This document shows positions 55,972 to 64,000 of a stretch of DNA of 64,000 nt, in pieces. The stretch is from contig NZ_CP146069.1 of the NCBI RefSeq assembly GCF_037023735.1, positions 847,501 through 911,500 of the forward strand. The letters are read 5' to 3'. Every line of letters begins with the position of its first letter. The first letter of the stretch is position 1. The notes under the pieces were generated by a model. That model searched no databases. It had not been told where the DNA came from and was given only the letters and a program-made list of their open reading frames with translations. The position numbers and the translations under genes were made by a program. The DNA comes from Roseovarius sp. S88 (GTDB lineage: Bacteria > Pseudomonadota > Alphaproteobacteria > Rhodobacterales > Rhodobacteraceae).

Positions 55972-56673
55972 ATGGCGGGTAAGCTTTATGGCGTCGGGCT
56001 TGGTCCGGGTGATCCGGACCTGATGACGCGCAAAGCGCATAGGTTGATCGCGAGTGCGAAGGTTGTGGCCTATCCCACGCTTGCTGGGGCTGACAGTTTC
56101 GCGCGCTCTATTGCGGCGGATGCCATACCCGCCACTGCGCGCGAGATTGTCATGGACGTGCCGATGACCACGGATCGCGCCCCGGCGCAGGCAGCGTATG
56201 ATCAAGGGGCGGTTGAGATTGCAATGGCGCTGGACGATGGTCAGGATGTGGTTTGTCTCTGTGAAGGCGATCCGTTCTTCTACGGCTCCTTTATGTATCT
56301 CTTTGCCCGTTTGTCACAGCGCTACGAGGTCGAGGTTGTGCCCGGCGTGACCTCGATCACCACTTGTGCGGCACGCGCTGGGCTACCATTGGCGGCGCGC
56401 AACGAGCGACTGACGGTCTTGCCGGGGCCTTTGCCCGAGAAGGAGTTGCGCACGCGTATTGAAGGGGCGGAAAGTGTGGCCATTATGAAAGTAGGGCGGC
56501 ATCTGTCCAAGATCCGGGGTGTGATCGACGCGCTGGGCTTCACGGATCAGGCCGTCTATGTCGAACGCGCCAGCCTGCCGGATGAAGTTGTGTGTCCGCT
56601 GGTCAACGCGCCAGAGAAGGCGCCTTATTTCTCGATGATCTTATTGACCAAAGGAGCCGATCCATGGCTGTGA
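55972..56673 (+). CDS. cobI: precorrin-2 C20-methyltransferase
   Basis: 233 residues. G-V-G-L-G-P-G-D-P-D-L-M-T-R-K-A is the SAM-binding N terminus; E-G-D-P-F-F-Y-G-S-F-M-Y and VVPGVTSITTCAARAGLPLA are standard for CobI/CbiL. Converts precorrin-2 to precorrin-3A. Overlaps the next gene by 10 bases. Confidence 0.94.
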   Translation: MAGKLYGVGLGPGDPDLMTRKAHRLIASAKVVAYPTLAGADSFARSIAADAIPATAREIVMDVPMTTDRAPAQAAYDQGAVEIAMALDDGQDVVCLCEGDPFFYGSFMYLFARLSQRYEVEVVPGVTSITTCAARAGLPLAARNERLTVLPGPLPEKELRTRIEGAESVAIMKVGRHLSKIRGVIDALGFTDQAVYVERASLPDEVVCPLVNAPEKAPYFSMILLTKGADPWL

Positions 56674-58472
56674 CCCCTGTTGTATTGGCCCTCAGCCGAT
56701 CCGGTGAAGCGGTGGCGCATCGGGTGGCCGCCAGTCTGGGCGCGCAGGTGCATGGGCGTGAGGGCAGGGTGGCGCAGGCAGACGCGTTCTTCCCAAATGC
56801 ATTGGATCATGCCCGCGATCTTTTTGCAGCCGGTGTGCCGGTTGTCGGCGTATGTGCGAGCGGCATTCTGATCCGCGCGGTTGCACCGGTGTTGAGCGAC
56901 AAGACCAAAGAGCCACCCGTTGTGTCAGTTAGCGACGATGGTGCGGTCGTCGTGCCCCTCCTCGGAGGGCATCGGGGCGCGAACCGCCTGGCCTCTCTCA
57001 TCGCTGAAGAACTGGGCGCCACAGCCGCGGTCACCACTGCAGGTGACGTGGCCATGGGCGTGGCGTTGGATGAGCCGCCAGAGGGATATCGCTTGGCCAA
57101 TCCGGGGGATGCAAAAGCTGCGATGGCGGCTTTGCTGAATGGCGCAGGCGTCCGTGTCACAGGTAACAACATCTTTGGCGTGGAAGAGACAGGCGGCGCT
57201 GTTGAGCTTGTGGTAAGTGATGCCCCGCAAACCCCTTCTGAGCATCGGTTGGTCTATCACCCGCAATCCTATGTGGTCGGTGTGGGCTGCGCGCGCAATG
57301 CGGACCCTGAAGCGCTTTGGGATTTGGTGACGGAGACGTTGCAAACAGCTGGCATCGCGCAAGGTGCCGTTGCGGCTGTTGCCACTGTGGACATCAAAGC
57401 CGATGAGCCTGCCATGAATACCTTGGCGCAGCGCTTGGGTGTGCCAATGCGTGTCTTCACCCCGGCAGAGCTTGAGGCGCAGGCTGATAAGCTCGCCAAC
57501 CCTTCAGACGTGGTCTTCGCTGAGGTCGGCTGCCACGGCGTGGCAGAAGGGGCCGCATTGGCCATGGGCGGAGAGCTCGTGGTTGAAAAACGCAAGACCA
57601 CAACCTGCACATGCAGTATTTCGCGTGCGAACCATGTCCCGATGGAAATGAAAGGCCGGGCGCGCGGGCAACTGAGCGTGGTGGGCATCGGCCCCGGCCA
57701 ATCCAGCTGGCGCACGCCGGAAGTCTCCAAGCTGGTGACGGAGGCAGAAGAACTGGTGGGCTACGGGCTTTACATTGATCTGCTGGGCCCACTGGCCGCG
57801 GGCAAGAAACGCTCTGACTTTCCGTTGGGCGGTGAAGAGGCGCGTTGCCGTTATGCGTTGGAGCGGGCGGCGGAAGGGCGGAACGTGGCGCTGGTTTGCT
57901 CAGGCGATGCCGGAATTTATGCGATGGGTGCGCTAGTGTTTGAGCTACTGGACCGCGGCCCGAAACATGAAGGCGTAAGCGATGCTGCGCGCCGGGTTGA
58001 GGTGGTCTGTTCGCCCGGTGTAAGTGCCCTGCAAGGGGCCGCAGCGCGGGCAGGGGCCCCTTTGGGGCATGATTTCTGCACAATATCCCTGAGTGATCTA
58101 CTCACCCCACGCGACGATATCCTGCGCCGTCTCAAGGCCGCAGCCGAGGGTGATTTCGTCATCGCCTTCTACAACCCGGTCAGCAAGACGCGCCGCACTC
58201 TTCTAGCTGAGGCACGCGATATCCTGCTCCAACATCGTCCGGCGGACACGCCCGTGATGCTGGCCAGCAATTTGGGGCGTCCTGAAGAGTATGTGCGCTA
58301 TCGCAAACTCAAAGATCTGCAGGTGGACGAGATCGATATGCTCACTGTCTTACTGGTGGGCTCCTCCAACTCACGGTTGGCGCAACTGGGGGAGGGGCCT
58401 CGTATGTTCACGCCACGTGGCTACGCGCGCAAGATTGATGGCGACTTATCTGACAAAAAGGGCATCGCATGA
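56664..58472 (+). CDS. cobJ: CbiG-CobJ fusion (cobalt-precorrin-5A hydrolase / precorrin-3B C17-methyltransferase)
   Basis: 602 residues from ATG 56664 (AAGGAG site). Residues 1-330 form a complete CbiG unit: N-terminal L-L-G-G-H-R-G-A-N-R-L-A signature, and the C-terminal G-V-G-C-A-R-N-A-D-P-E-A-L (from about 203, also the CobE-like part). From about 335 the CobJ domain starts G-Q-L-S-V-V-G-I-G-P-G and has V-C-S-G-D-A-G-I-Y-A-M-G, VVCSPGVSALQGAAARAG and F-Y-N-P-V-S-K-T-R. CbiG belongs to ring contraction in the anaerobic route; its fusion to CobJ makes a two-step enzyme. Confidence 0.93.
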   Translation: MAVTPVVLALSRSGEAVAHRVAASLGAQVHGREGRVAQADAFFPNALDHARDLFAAGVPVVGVCASGILIRAVAPVLSDKTKEPPVVSVSDDGAVVVPLLGGHRGANRLASLIAEELGATAAVTTAGDVAMGVALDEPPEGYRLANPGDAKAAMAALLNGAGVRVTGNNIFGVEETGGAVELVVSDAPQTPSEHRLVYHPQSYVVGVGCARNADPEALWDLVTETLQTAGIAQGAVAAVATVDIKADEPAMNTLAQRLGVPMRVFTPAELEAQADKLANPSDVVFAEVGCHGVAEGAALAMGGELVVEKRKTTTCTCSISRANHVPMEMKGRARGQLSVVGIGPGQSSWRTPEVSKLVTEAEELVGYGLYIDLLGPLAAGKKRSDFPLGGEEARCRYALERAAEGRNVALVCSGDAGIYAMGALVFELLDRGPKHEGVSDAARRVEVVCSPGVSALQGAAARAGAPLGHDFCTISLSDLLTPRDDILRRLKAAAEGDFVIAFYNPVSKTRRTLLAEARDILLQHRPADTPVMLASNLGRPEEYVRYRKLKDLQVDEIDMLTVLLVGSSNSRLAQLGEGPRMFTPRGYARKIDGDLSDKKGIA

Positions 58473-58999
58473 ACGAGATATTGTTGGAGTTTGCTGGGCG
58501 CATGGCGGATGGCGGGGCCACGCAACTGCCAGAAAGCTACAAGGCGCTTGCGGTCAATGCGGAGTTCCACCTGAAGACGCGTATGGCCGGGTCAGAACTG
58601 GCGCAGCGGTTGGGCGATGTCAGCGACTACCGCCTCAACCTCAAAAAGGGTCGCATCAGCTTTGTCTTTGACGGCGCGCCAGAGGTTGCCGCTGATGCGC
58701 AAGTGGTTGGCACCTATTCCGATGACGGGTCTTGGATGTGGGGCTGGGGGCACCCCGATGTGCCGCAGCCGATGCAACAGGCCGCCTGGGCCGTGCAGCA
58801 ATTTGGTGAACGCCAGGAGATCGAAGACCTGCTGAGCCGCGGTGGTCCCATTGATGCCACGCGTCTGGCGGAGTTTCAGGCCATATGCGCCTATATCTCG
58901 GACGCCGACGGTGTCTTTATGGGCGCACATGGCGCCGGTGGACAGGTCTGTGTCTGTTACTACCAGAACAATCAGTTGAAGGGGCTTTTGGGACAATGA
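58469..58999 (+). CDS. conserved hypothetical protein in the cobalamin operon
   Basis: 176 residues, soluble. The segment S-W-M-W-G-W-G-H-P-D-V-P is reminiscent of DUF6882-type proteins, which I cannot confirm. Overlaps both the cobJ stop (ATGA) and the cobM start (ATGA), so it is translationally embedded in the operon and probably made in step with the corrin enzymes. No catalytic motif recognised. Confidence 0.65.
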   Translation: MNEILLEFAGRMADGGATQLPESYKALAVNAEFHLKTRMAGSELAQRLGDVSDYRLNLKKGRISFVFDGAPEVAADAQVVGTYSDDGSWMWGWGHPDVPQPMQQAAWAVQQFGERQEIEDLLSRGGPIDATRLAEFQAICAYISDADGVFMGAHGAGGQVCVCYYQNNQLKGLLGQ

Positions 59000-59778
59000 C
59001 CGTCTATTTCATTGGCGCAGGTCCGGGGGACCCCGAACTTCTGACCAAAAAGGCTGAGCGCATCATCGGGGAATGCCCCGTTTGCCTTTATGCCGGTTCG
59101 CTGGTTCCGGCCGAAGTGGTCGCCTGCGCCCCGCAAGGCGCGCGGGTGATGGACACGGCCCCCATGACGCTCGATGAAACCCATGCCGAGATCGTGGCCG
59201 CCCATGCCAATGGCCAAGACGTGGCGCGGGTGCATTCCGGCGATCCCTCGCTTTACGGAGCCATTGCCGAGCAAATCCGCCGCCTGCGGACTGAAGGCAT
59301 AGACTATCAGATCGTTCCCGGCGTGCCCGCCTATGCAGCTGCCGCCGCTGCACTGGGTCAGGAACTGACCGTACCGGAGATCGGACAATCTATCGTGCTC
59401 ACGCGCGTGTCGATGAAGTCAACGTCGATGCCCGAGGGTGAAACACTGGAAAATTTCGCTCGGACCGGAACAACATTGGCCATTCATCTGGGCGTGCGCG
59501 CATTTCGCGAAATTGAACGTGTCCTGACTCCACATTATGGCGCGGATTGCCCTGTGGTGGTGGCCTATCGCGTTGGCTGGCCCGATCAAATGTTCATTCG
59601 CGGCACTCTGAGTGACATCCGCGAAAAGGTGCGCGCCGAAAAGATCACGCGCACGGCGCTGATCCTGGTGGGCCCCGTGCTTGGCGAAATCGCAGAGTTC
59701 ACCGAAAGCGCACTTTACGATCCTGCCATTCCCCATGTTTTGCGGCCGCGCGTCGCAACAGTAGACGTGGACCAGTAA
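58996..59778 (+). CDS. cobM: precorrin-4 C11-methyltransferase
   Basis: 260 residues. F-I-G-A-G-P-G-D-P-E-L-L-T-K-K-A is the SAM-binding loop; C-L-Y-A-G-S-L-V-P, H-S-G-D-P-S-L-Y-G-A-I-A-E-Q and VPGVPAYAAAAAALGQELTV are characteristic of CobM/CbiF. Makes precorrin-5. Last corrin gene here; cobG/cobZ, cobK and cobN are not in the window. Confidence 0.95.
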   Translation: MTVYFIGAGPGDPELLTKKAERIIGECPVCLYAGSLVPAEVVACAPQGARVMDTAPMTLDETHAEIVAAHANGQDVARVHSGDPSLYGAIAEQIRRLRTEGIDYQIVPGVPAYAAAAAALGQELTVPEIGQSIVLTRVSMKSTSMPEGETLENFARTGTTLAIHLGVRAFREIERVLTPHYGADCPVVVAYRVGWPDQMFIRGTLSDIREKVRAEKITRTALILVGPVLGEIAEFTESALYDPAIPHVLRPRVATVDVDQ

Positions 59779-59888
59779 CATTGTTGCGCCGCGGCGGCGT
59801 TTTACTGCGCTGCGGCGGAATTTTTACGTGACTGTCATGGTTTAGGTCTACATCCTGCATCAGTTGGTTGTGTGATTCTGGGGATGCC

Positions 59889-60238
59889 ATGACGACTTTT
59901 TTTCTGCCGAGGTGCAGGCCGGGCTGGAAGAAGCCCGCAAACGCGGCTTGCACAAAAGCCGCCGACTGCGCGTTGAAGCGGGCAATCAAAGCTATTCAGT
60001 TGTCCGCGCCTGGGACGGGGGGTTCGCGCTTCATGCCGAAACTGCCCCGCATCTGCGGGGGCTTGTGGATCTCTATGATGGCGCAAGCCACCTGTCACGC
60101 TGTCTCATTGTCGCGTCAGAGGAAGAAGGCCTGGAAATGCGCTTTGAGCTGAAAGTCGTGAACGAAGCAGGCAGCGAACAGCCCGTGGATTTCGAGCGTG
60201 CAGATAACGCGCCGGTGGCGCTGATTTCTAAGGCGTGA
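59889..60238 (+). CDS. conserved hypothetical protein, frameshifted near start
   Basis: The main frame (from 59912, beginning V-Q-A-G-L-E-E-A-R-K-R) is a beta-rich protein with G-F-A-L-H-A-E-T-A-P-H-L-R-G-L-V-D-L-Y-D-G and C-L-I-V-A-S-E-E-E, a pattern I associate with a short Rhodobacteraceae family. The family N terminus (MTTFF then AEVQAG) starts at ATG 59889 in another frame; adding one T to the T7 run at 59897-59903 joins them into about 116 residues. No function known. Confidence 0.65.
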
Positions 60239-60875
60239 ATTTCGGCCAGCCCAAGTCGGGTAATGTGTCTCTAAAGCACGCACGCTCTCTGGTGACGTAA
60301 AGCCATGTCAGAAGTTGTGGATAATATCCCATCATCTCTGCACCCTCCGTCGCCCGTGTGAAGTAATCAAGCATCGGAGCAAGATGAGCGCAGGCCAGCG
60401 TGAAGCGCCGCGGGTCAAGAACAAGCCCTTCCGAGGCAATGTCGTCCAATGCCTGCAGAACCGGTTTTGCTGCCTCCAGCCCTGCCTCAAGTTCCTTCGC
60501 ATCCGCCACTTCGCCTTCCAAAGGCCGAAAAACACCATGCGAAAATACTTGCCGGACCAAAGGCCAATAGCCGTAACTGTCTACAATCGAAATAACCTGC
60601 ATCATCCGCGCCTGCGCCAAGGGGGCAGGGGGCATTAACACAGGTTCTGGAAAGGCAGCATCAAGATAACGCGTGATTGCGGCGGTTTCGTAGAGCACGG
60701 CATCGCCATGACGGAGCGAAGGTACGCGACCAAAAGGATGCAGCGCAGGGTCCGGGGTTTCTGCAAACGGATCGACCTCACGATAGGCGTATTCAAGACC
60801 CTTTTCGTGCAACACCATGCGCACAATACGCGTGTAGACGCTGAACCGATAGCCGTGCAGCTCAAGGCGTGTCAC
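60228..60875 (-). CDS. glutathione S-transferase family protein
   Basis: 215 residues. Thioredoxin-fold N-terminal domain (L-E-L-H-G-Y-R-F-S-V-Y-T-R-I-V-R) with cis-Pro motif F-G-R-V-P-S-L and Y-E-T-A-A-I-T-R-Y-L-D; all-helical C-terminal domain (about 88-210). Typical cytosolic GST; substrate unknown. Its start overlaps the stop of the MalY/PatB-like gene by 4 bases. Confidence 0.87.
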   Translation of the reverse strand: MTRLELHGYRFSVYTRIVRMVLHEKGLEYAYREVDPFAETPDPALHPFGRVPSLRHGDAVLYETAAITRYLDAAFPEPVLMPPAPLAQARMMQVISIVDSYGYWPLVRQVFSHGVFRPLEGEVADAKELEAGLEAAKPVLQALDDIASEGLVLDPRRFTLACAHLAPMLDYFTRATEGAEMMGYYPQLLTWLYVTRERACFRDTLPDLGWPKFTP

Positions 60876-62044
60876 TGCAAATCCGCAAATGCTGCCTGCA
60901 AACGCTCAACCGCCTCTTCCACCCGAGCACGCGGTGTCGCGATGTTGAACCGGAGATAGCTTTCGCCGCCGGTGCCGAAATCGCTCCCGATGCTGGGGGC
61001 AATCCGCGCGGTGCCTTTGACGCGCTCAAGCACTTCTGTCATCTCCATGCCTGTATTCGTGAAATCAACCCACGCCAGATATGTGGATTGCATCGGCATA
61101 GCTGACAGGCCGGGAATTGCATTGACAGACCGAAGAAACACTTTGTGATTTTTGTCTAGATACTTTGTCAGCGCATCGACCCATTTGGCACCTGCCGCGC
61201 TATAGGCGGCTTCGGTCAGAACCGTGCCGAGCAGATGCGGACTCATATCAAGCGCTCGAATGAGGCCAGCCAGAGGCGCGCGCAATTTATCGTCGGGAAT
61301 GGTAACGGTGCCCAGCCGCGACCCAGCGGTGTTAAAGGTCTTAGACGCAGAGGTCAGCATGATCAGGCGGGGTAAAATGTCCGGCGCGGCGACTGGCAAA
61401 GGCATGTGTTCTTGCCCCGGAAAAACCAGGTCATGATGAATTTCGTCCGAGATAAGGATCAGGTTGTGCCGCAGACAGAAATCAGCGAGCGCCTTTAATT
61501 CATCGCGAGTCCAGATACGGCCAGCGGGGTTGTGAGGCGAACAGAAAAGCACGATTTTTTCGCGGCCAGAAAGTTGCGCCTCCAGAGTGTCCAGATCCAT
61601 TTGATAAACGCCGTCGCGGATGACCAAGGGACTTTCCTTCAATGCGCGCCCGGACTTTTTCACCTTAGCGGTAAACTCGTGATAAACCGGGGTGAAGATG
61701 ATAACCTCATCGTCAGGATCACTATAGGCTTGCAGACAAAGCCCGATCGCATTGCCCAACCCATAAGTTGACATCATGGTGCTTGGGTCTGCATCCCATC
61801 CATGCCGGCTTTTCATCCACCAGGCCACCGCCTCCTTCATCTTGGCGTCCCCTGTGAAATACCCGTAATTTGCCTTGTCCAGCAAACCGCGAACTGCGTC
61901 CTGAAGGAACTCTCCTGCGCGAAAGTCCATGTCCGCAACCCACATCGGAATCCCATCCGTGGACGACACACCATAGAGCGCTTCCATCTTGTCCCACTTG
62001 CTGCAGTCTGTGCCGCGGCGGTCGATTAACTCGTCAAAATTCAT
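60872..62044 (-). CDS. MalY/PatB-family PLP aminotransferase (cystathionine beta-lyase type)
   Basis: 390 residues from the ATG at 62044 (MNFDELIDRRGTDCSKWDKM). I-P-M-W-V-A-D-M-D-F is the MalY/PatB signature, L-F-C-S-P-H-N-P-A-G-R-I-W holds substrate and cofactor contacts, and S-A-S-K-T-F-N-T-A-G has the PLP lysine. Probably a C-S lyase that releases homocysteine or thiols; partner of the adjacent GST in handling S-conjugates is plausible (inferred). Confidence 0.9.
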   Translation of the reverse strand: MNFDELIDRRGTDCSKWDKMEALYGVSSTDGIPMWVADMDFRAGEFLQDAVRGLLDKANYGYFTGDAKMKEAVAWWMKSRHGWDADPSTMMSTYGLGNAIGLCLQAYSDPDDEVIIFTPVYHEFTAKVKKSGRALKESPLVIRDGVYQMDLDTLEAQLSGREKIVLFCSPHNPAGRIWTRDELKALADFCLRHNLILISDEIHHDLVFPGQEHMPLPVAAPDILPRLIMLTSASKTFNTAGSRLGTVTIPDDKLRAPLAGLIRALDMSPHLLGTVLTEAAYSAAGAKWVDALTKYLDKNHKVFLRSVNAIPGLSAMPMQSTYLAWVDFTNTGMEMTEVLERVKGTARIAPSIGSDFGTGGESYLRFNIATPRARVEEAVERLQAAFADLQ

Positions 62045-62129
62045 AGGGGTCTCCGGAGAGGCTTGTTTGTGGCGATTGGCGCAAGCTATGGCGTTGCAGG
62101 CGCGCGTGCAATCGCCTAAATGAACGTCC

Positions 62130-62654
62130 ATGTTACGTCCCATTGTCATCCACCCCGATCCTCGGCTTAAAAAGCACTGCGATCCGGTCGCCGATCTCAG
62201 CGATGAGCTGCGCGACCTGGCGGATGATATGCTTGAGACAATGTATGATGCGCCCGGCATTGGGCTTGCCGCGCCGCAGGTAGGCATTCTCAACCGGCTG
62301 ATCGTGCTCGACTGCGCCAAAGATGAAGAGGCCGATGTGGACCCGCGTCCTCTGGTCATGTTCAACCCTGAAATCGTGGCGTCTTCGGACGAGAAAAACG
62401 TCTATGAAGAAGGGTGCTTGTCTATTCCCGACCACTTCGCCGAAGTGACAAGGCCAAAGGTGGTGGACGTATCCTGGATTGATCGGGACGGCAAAGCGCA
62501 ATCCGAAACATTCGATGGGCTTTGGGCGACCTGTGTCCAGCATGAGATTGACCATCTCAACGGCAAGCTCTTCATCGATTATCTGGGTCCGATCAAACGC
62601 CAGATGATCACGCGCAAGATGCAGAAGTTAAAGCGCGAAAAGGCGCGGGAGTAG
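62130..62654 (+). CDS. def: peptide deformylase
   Basis: 174 residues. All three motifs are intact: G-I-G-L-A-A-P-Q-V-G, E-E-G-C-L-S-I-P (metal ligand Cys96) and Q-H-E-I-D-H-L (His138, Glu139, His142). Removes formyl from the N-terminal Met of new proteins. First of def - def-like - fmt, all overlapping or closely spaced, matching the formylation/deformylation cycle. Confidence 0.96.
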   Translation: MLRPIVIHPDPRLKKHCDPVADLSDELRDLADDMLETMYDAPGIGLAAPQVGILNRLIVLDCAKDEEADVDPRPLVMFNPEIVASSDEKNVYEEGCLSIPDHFAEVTRPKVVDVSWIDRDGKAQSETFDGLWATCVQHEIDHLNGKLFIDYLGPIKRQMITRKMQKLKREKARE

Positions 62655-62660
62655 CGCGGC

Positions 62661-63161
62661 GTGCCAACACGGCCCTATGTCATCTGGCCTAACAAGCGGC
62701 TTCGCACGGCGGCCGACCCTGTGGATGCGATCACCAATGAGATCCGCACCATCTGGAACGATATGATCGAGACAATGGATGCCATGCCGGGCGTTGGCTT
62801 GGCCGCTCCGCAGATCGGTGTGATGCTTCGGCTGGCCGTGGTGGACGCCTCGGACGAACGTGGTCAAGCGGTGCGTCTGGCCAATCCCGAAATCTTGCAC
62901 GCCAGCACAGAGATGCGCGACCACGAGGAAGCCAGCCCCAACCTGCCCGGTGTCTACGCCAAAATCACCCGCCCCCGCGCCGTGACCGTGCGGTTCCTGA
63001 ACGAGACGAACGAAATAGAAGAGCGCGACTTTGTCGGCCTCTGGGCCACCAGCGTGCAGCATCAGATCGACCATCTTGAGGGCCGGATGTATTTTGACCG
63101 GCTGAGCAAGATGAAACGCGATATGGTGCTGAAAAGGGCACGGAAGCGAGCCGGCAAATGA
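62661..63161 (+). CDS. peptide deformylase-like protein, catalytic residues lost
   Basis: 166 residues from GTG 62661. The fold is kept ([10 protein letters not shown]), but motif 2 reads E-A-S-P-N-L-P-G, so the metal-binding Cys is Ser92, and motif 3 reads Q-H-Q-I-D-H-L, so the catalytic Glu is Gln135. Probably inactive as a deformylase or of altered function. Six bases after def, with the fmt ATG inside its stop. Confidence 0.85.
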   Translation: MPTRPYVIWPNKRLRTAADPVDAITNEIRTIWNDMIETMDAMPGVGLAAPQIGVMLRLAVVDASDERGQAVRLANPEILHASTEMRDHEEASPNLPGVYAKITRPRAVTVRFLNETNEIEERDFVGLWATSVQHQIDHLEGRMYFDRLSKMKRDMVLKRARKRAGK

Positions 63162-64000
63162 CCACCACACCACTGCGCATCGTGTTCATGGGAACCCCGG
63201 ACTTTTCCGTGCCGGTGCTTGATGCGCTGTTGGATGCTGGCCATGAGATTGCTGCCGTCTATTGCCAACCGCCGCGCCCGGCCGGTCGTGGCAAAAAAGA
63301 CCGCCCCAGCCCGGTTCAGGCGCGCGCCGAGGCGTTGGGGTTGGACGTGCGCCATCCCGTCAATCTGAAGGATGAAGCCGCGCAGGCGGAATTCGCTGCT
63401 CTGAATGCCGATGTTGCCGTGGTGGTGGCCTACGGGCTGATCCTGCCTCAGGCCATTCTCGATGCCCCAACCCGCGGATGCCTCAACATTCATGCCAGCC
63501 TCTTGCCGCGCTGGCGTGGGGCGGCTCCTATTCATCGCGCGATCATGGCGGGAGATACTGAGACGGGTGTCTGTATCATGCAAATGGAGGCCGGGCTGGA
63601 CACAGGGCCGGTTTTTTTGCGCAAAACCACCGCGATTGGAGCCGAAGAAACCACCGGTGAATTGCATAACAGACTGGCTGACATAGGCGCCGCGGCGATT
63701 GTCGAGGCACTCGAAAACCTGGATAAGCTAAACCCTGAACCTCAAGCAGAAAGCGGCGCGACCTATGCCGACAAGATTGACAAAGCCGAGGCGCGCACCG
63801 ATTGGGCCTGGCGTGCGGCGGAGGTGGATCGGCATATTCGAGGTCTGTCGCCTTTCCCTGGGGCCTGGTGCGATATCAATGGACAGCGTCTAAAATTCCT
63901 TGCATCGCGCGTGGCCAGTGGGTGTGGCGCGCCGGGCGAAATCCTGGACGATGCATTGACCGTCGCCTGCGGGCAAGGTGCCGTCGAAATCCTGCGCCTG
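63158..64000 (+). CDS. fmt: methionyl-tRNA formyltransferase, 3' truncated by window
   Basis: 281 residues visible, open to the last base. Begins [26 protein letters not shown], then [17 protein letters not shown] is the formyl-folate catalytic motif. The C-terminal tRNA-binding domain is entered ([20 protein letters not shown]). Formylates Met-tRNAi with 10-formyl-tetrahydrofolate. The start overlaps the def-like stop. Confidence 0.95.
   Translation, partial: MTTTPLRIVFMGTPDFSVPVLDALLDAGHEIAAVYCQPPRPAGRGKKDRPSPVQARAEALGLDVRHPVNLKDEAAQAEFAALNADVAVVVAYGLILPQAILDAPTRGCLNIHASLLPRWRGAAPIHRAIMAGDTETGVCIMQMEAGLDTGPVFLRKTTAIGAEETTGELHNRLADIGAAAIVEALENLDKLNPEPQAESGATYADKIDKAEARTDWAWRAAEVDRHIRGLSPFPGAWCDINGQRLKFLASRVASGCGAPGEILDDALTVACGQGAVEILRL

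Overview
The window is a chromosomal stretch from an alphaproteobacterium, almost certainly a member of the Rhodobacteraceae (Roseobacter group). Support: GC-rich DNA; an F1-ATPase operon without Fo genes (atpHAGDC); a hisC-tyrA pair; DUF1150 beside Hsp20; DUF2125, YcgN-type and TIGR01459-type genes; a Rhodobacterales-style Hint-domain protein; and a cobalamin cluster with a CbiG-CobJ fusion. No rRNA, tRNA, phage, IS transposase or CRISPR array was seen.

Layout. 1-2.3 kb: an NTF2-like fragment, a thioredoxin-like protein, an acetyltransferase and an Asp/Glu racemase-family enzyme. 2.5-3.6 kb: a frameshifted Hint-domain protein. 3.6-7.0 kb: a dctPQM TRAP transporter with tandem DctD-type operators. 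7.1-10.6 kb: rpsD, hisC-tyrA and an extensin-like lipoprotein. 10.6-15.1 kb: a DUF2125 protein, ChaC, and an ExbB/MotA-like plus coiled-coil OmpA pair. 15.2-19.7 kb: clpA (frameshifted), gloB, a methyltransferase and VanZ. 20-25 kb: the F1 ATP synthase. 25-34.8 kb: prs, ltaE, ribF, an HxlR/NTF2 divergent pair, a cluster of three 118-bp MITE-like repeats, MaoC, HAD, DUF1150-hsp20 and DUF465. 34.8-40 kb: purEK, a SEC-C microprotein, a frameshifted phnM, a lipase-like protein, a NUDIX and an EamA transporter. 40-45.3 kb: an RND efflux pair. 45.5-49.1 kb: yfgM-like, bamB (frameshifted) and der. 49-52.2 kb: a desaturase, an EamA transporter and yqjG. 52.5-59.8 kb: a cobalamin (corrin ring) operon. 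60-64 kb: a GST, a MalY/PatB aminotransferase, two def genes and fmt (cut by the window end).

Functionally most of the window is core metabolism: energy (atp), purine and PRPP supply (prs, purEK), flavin synthesis (ribF), corrin ring methylations (cbiX, cobH, cobL, cobI, cbiG-cobJ, cobM), N-terminal formyl processing (def, fmt) and outer-membrane assembly (bamB).

The most important caution is that five genes (Hint protein, clpA, phnM, bamB and a small conserved gene at 59.9 kb) are each broken by exactly one missing base inside a homopolymer run. Because clpA, bamB and the others are unrelated and otherwise intact, homopolymer under-calling in the source assembly is the simplest explanation. 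The most interesting non-coding signals are three 118-bp terminal-inverted-repeat elements, two of which supply the stop codon of the gene they abut, and the operator array upstream of dctP.
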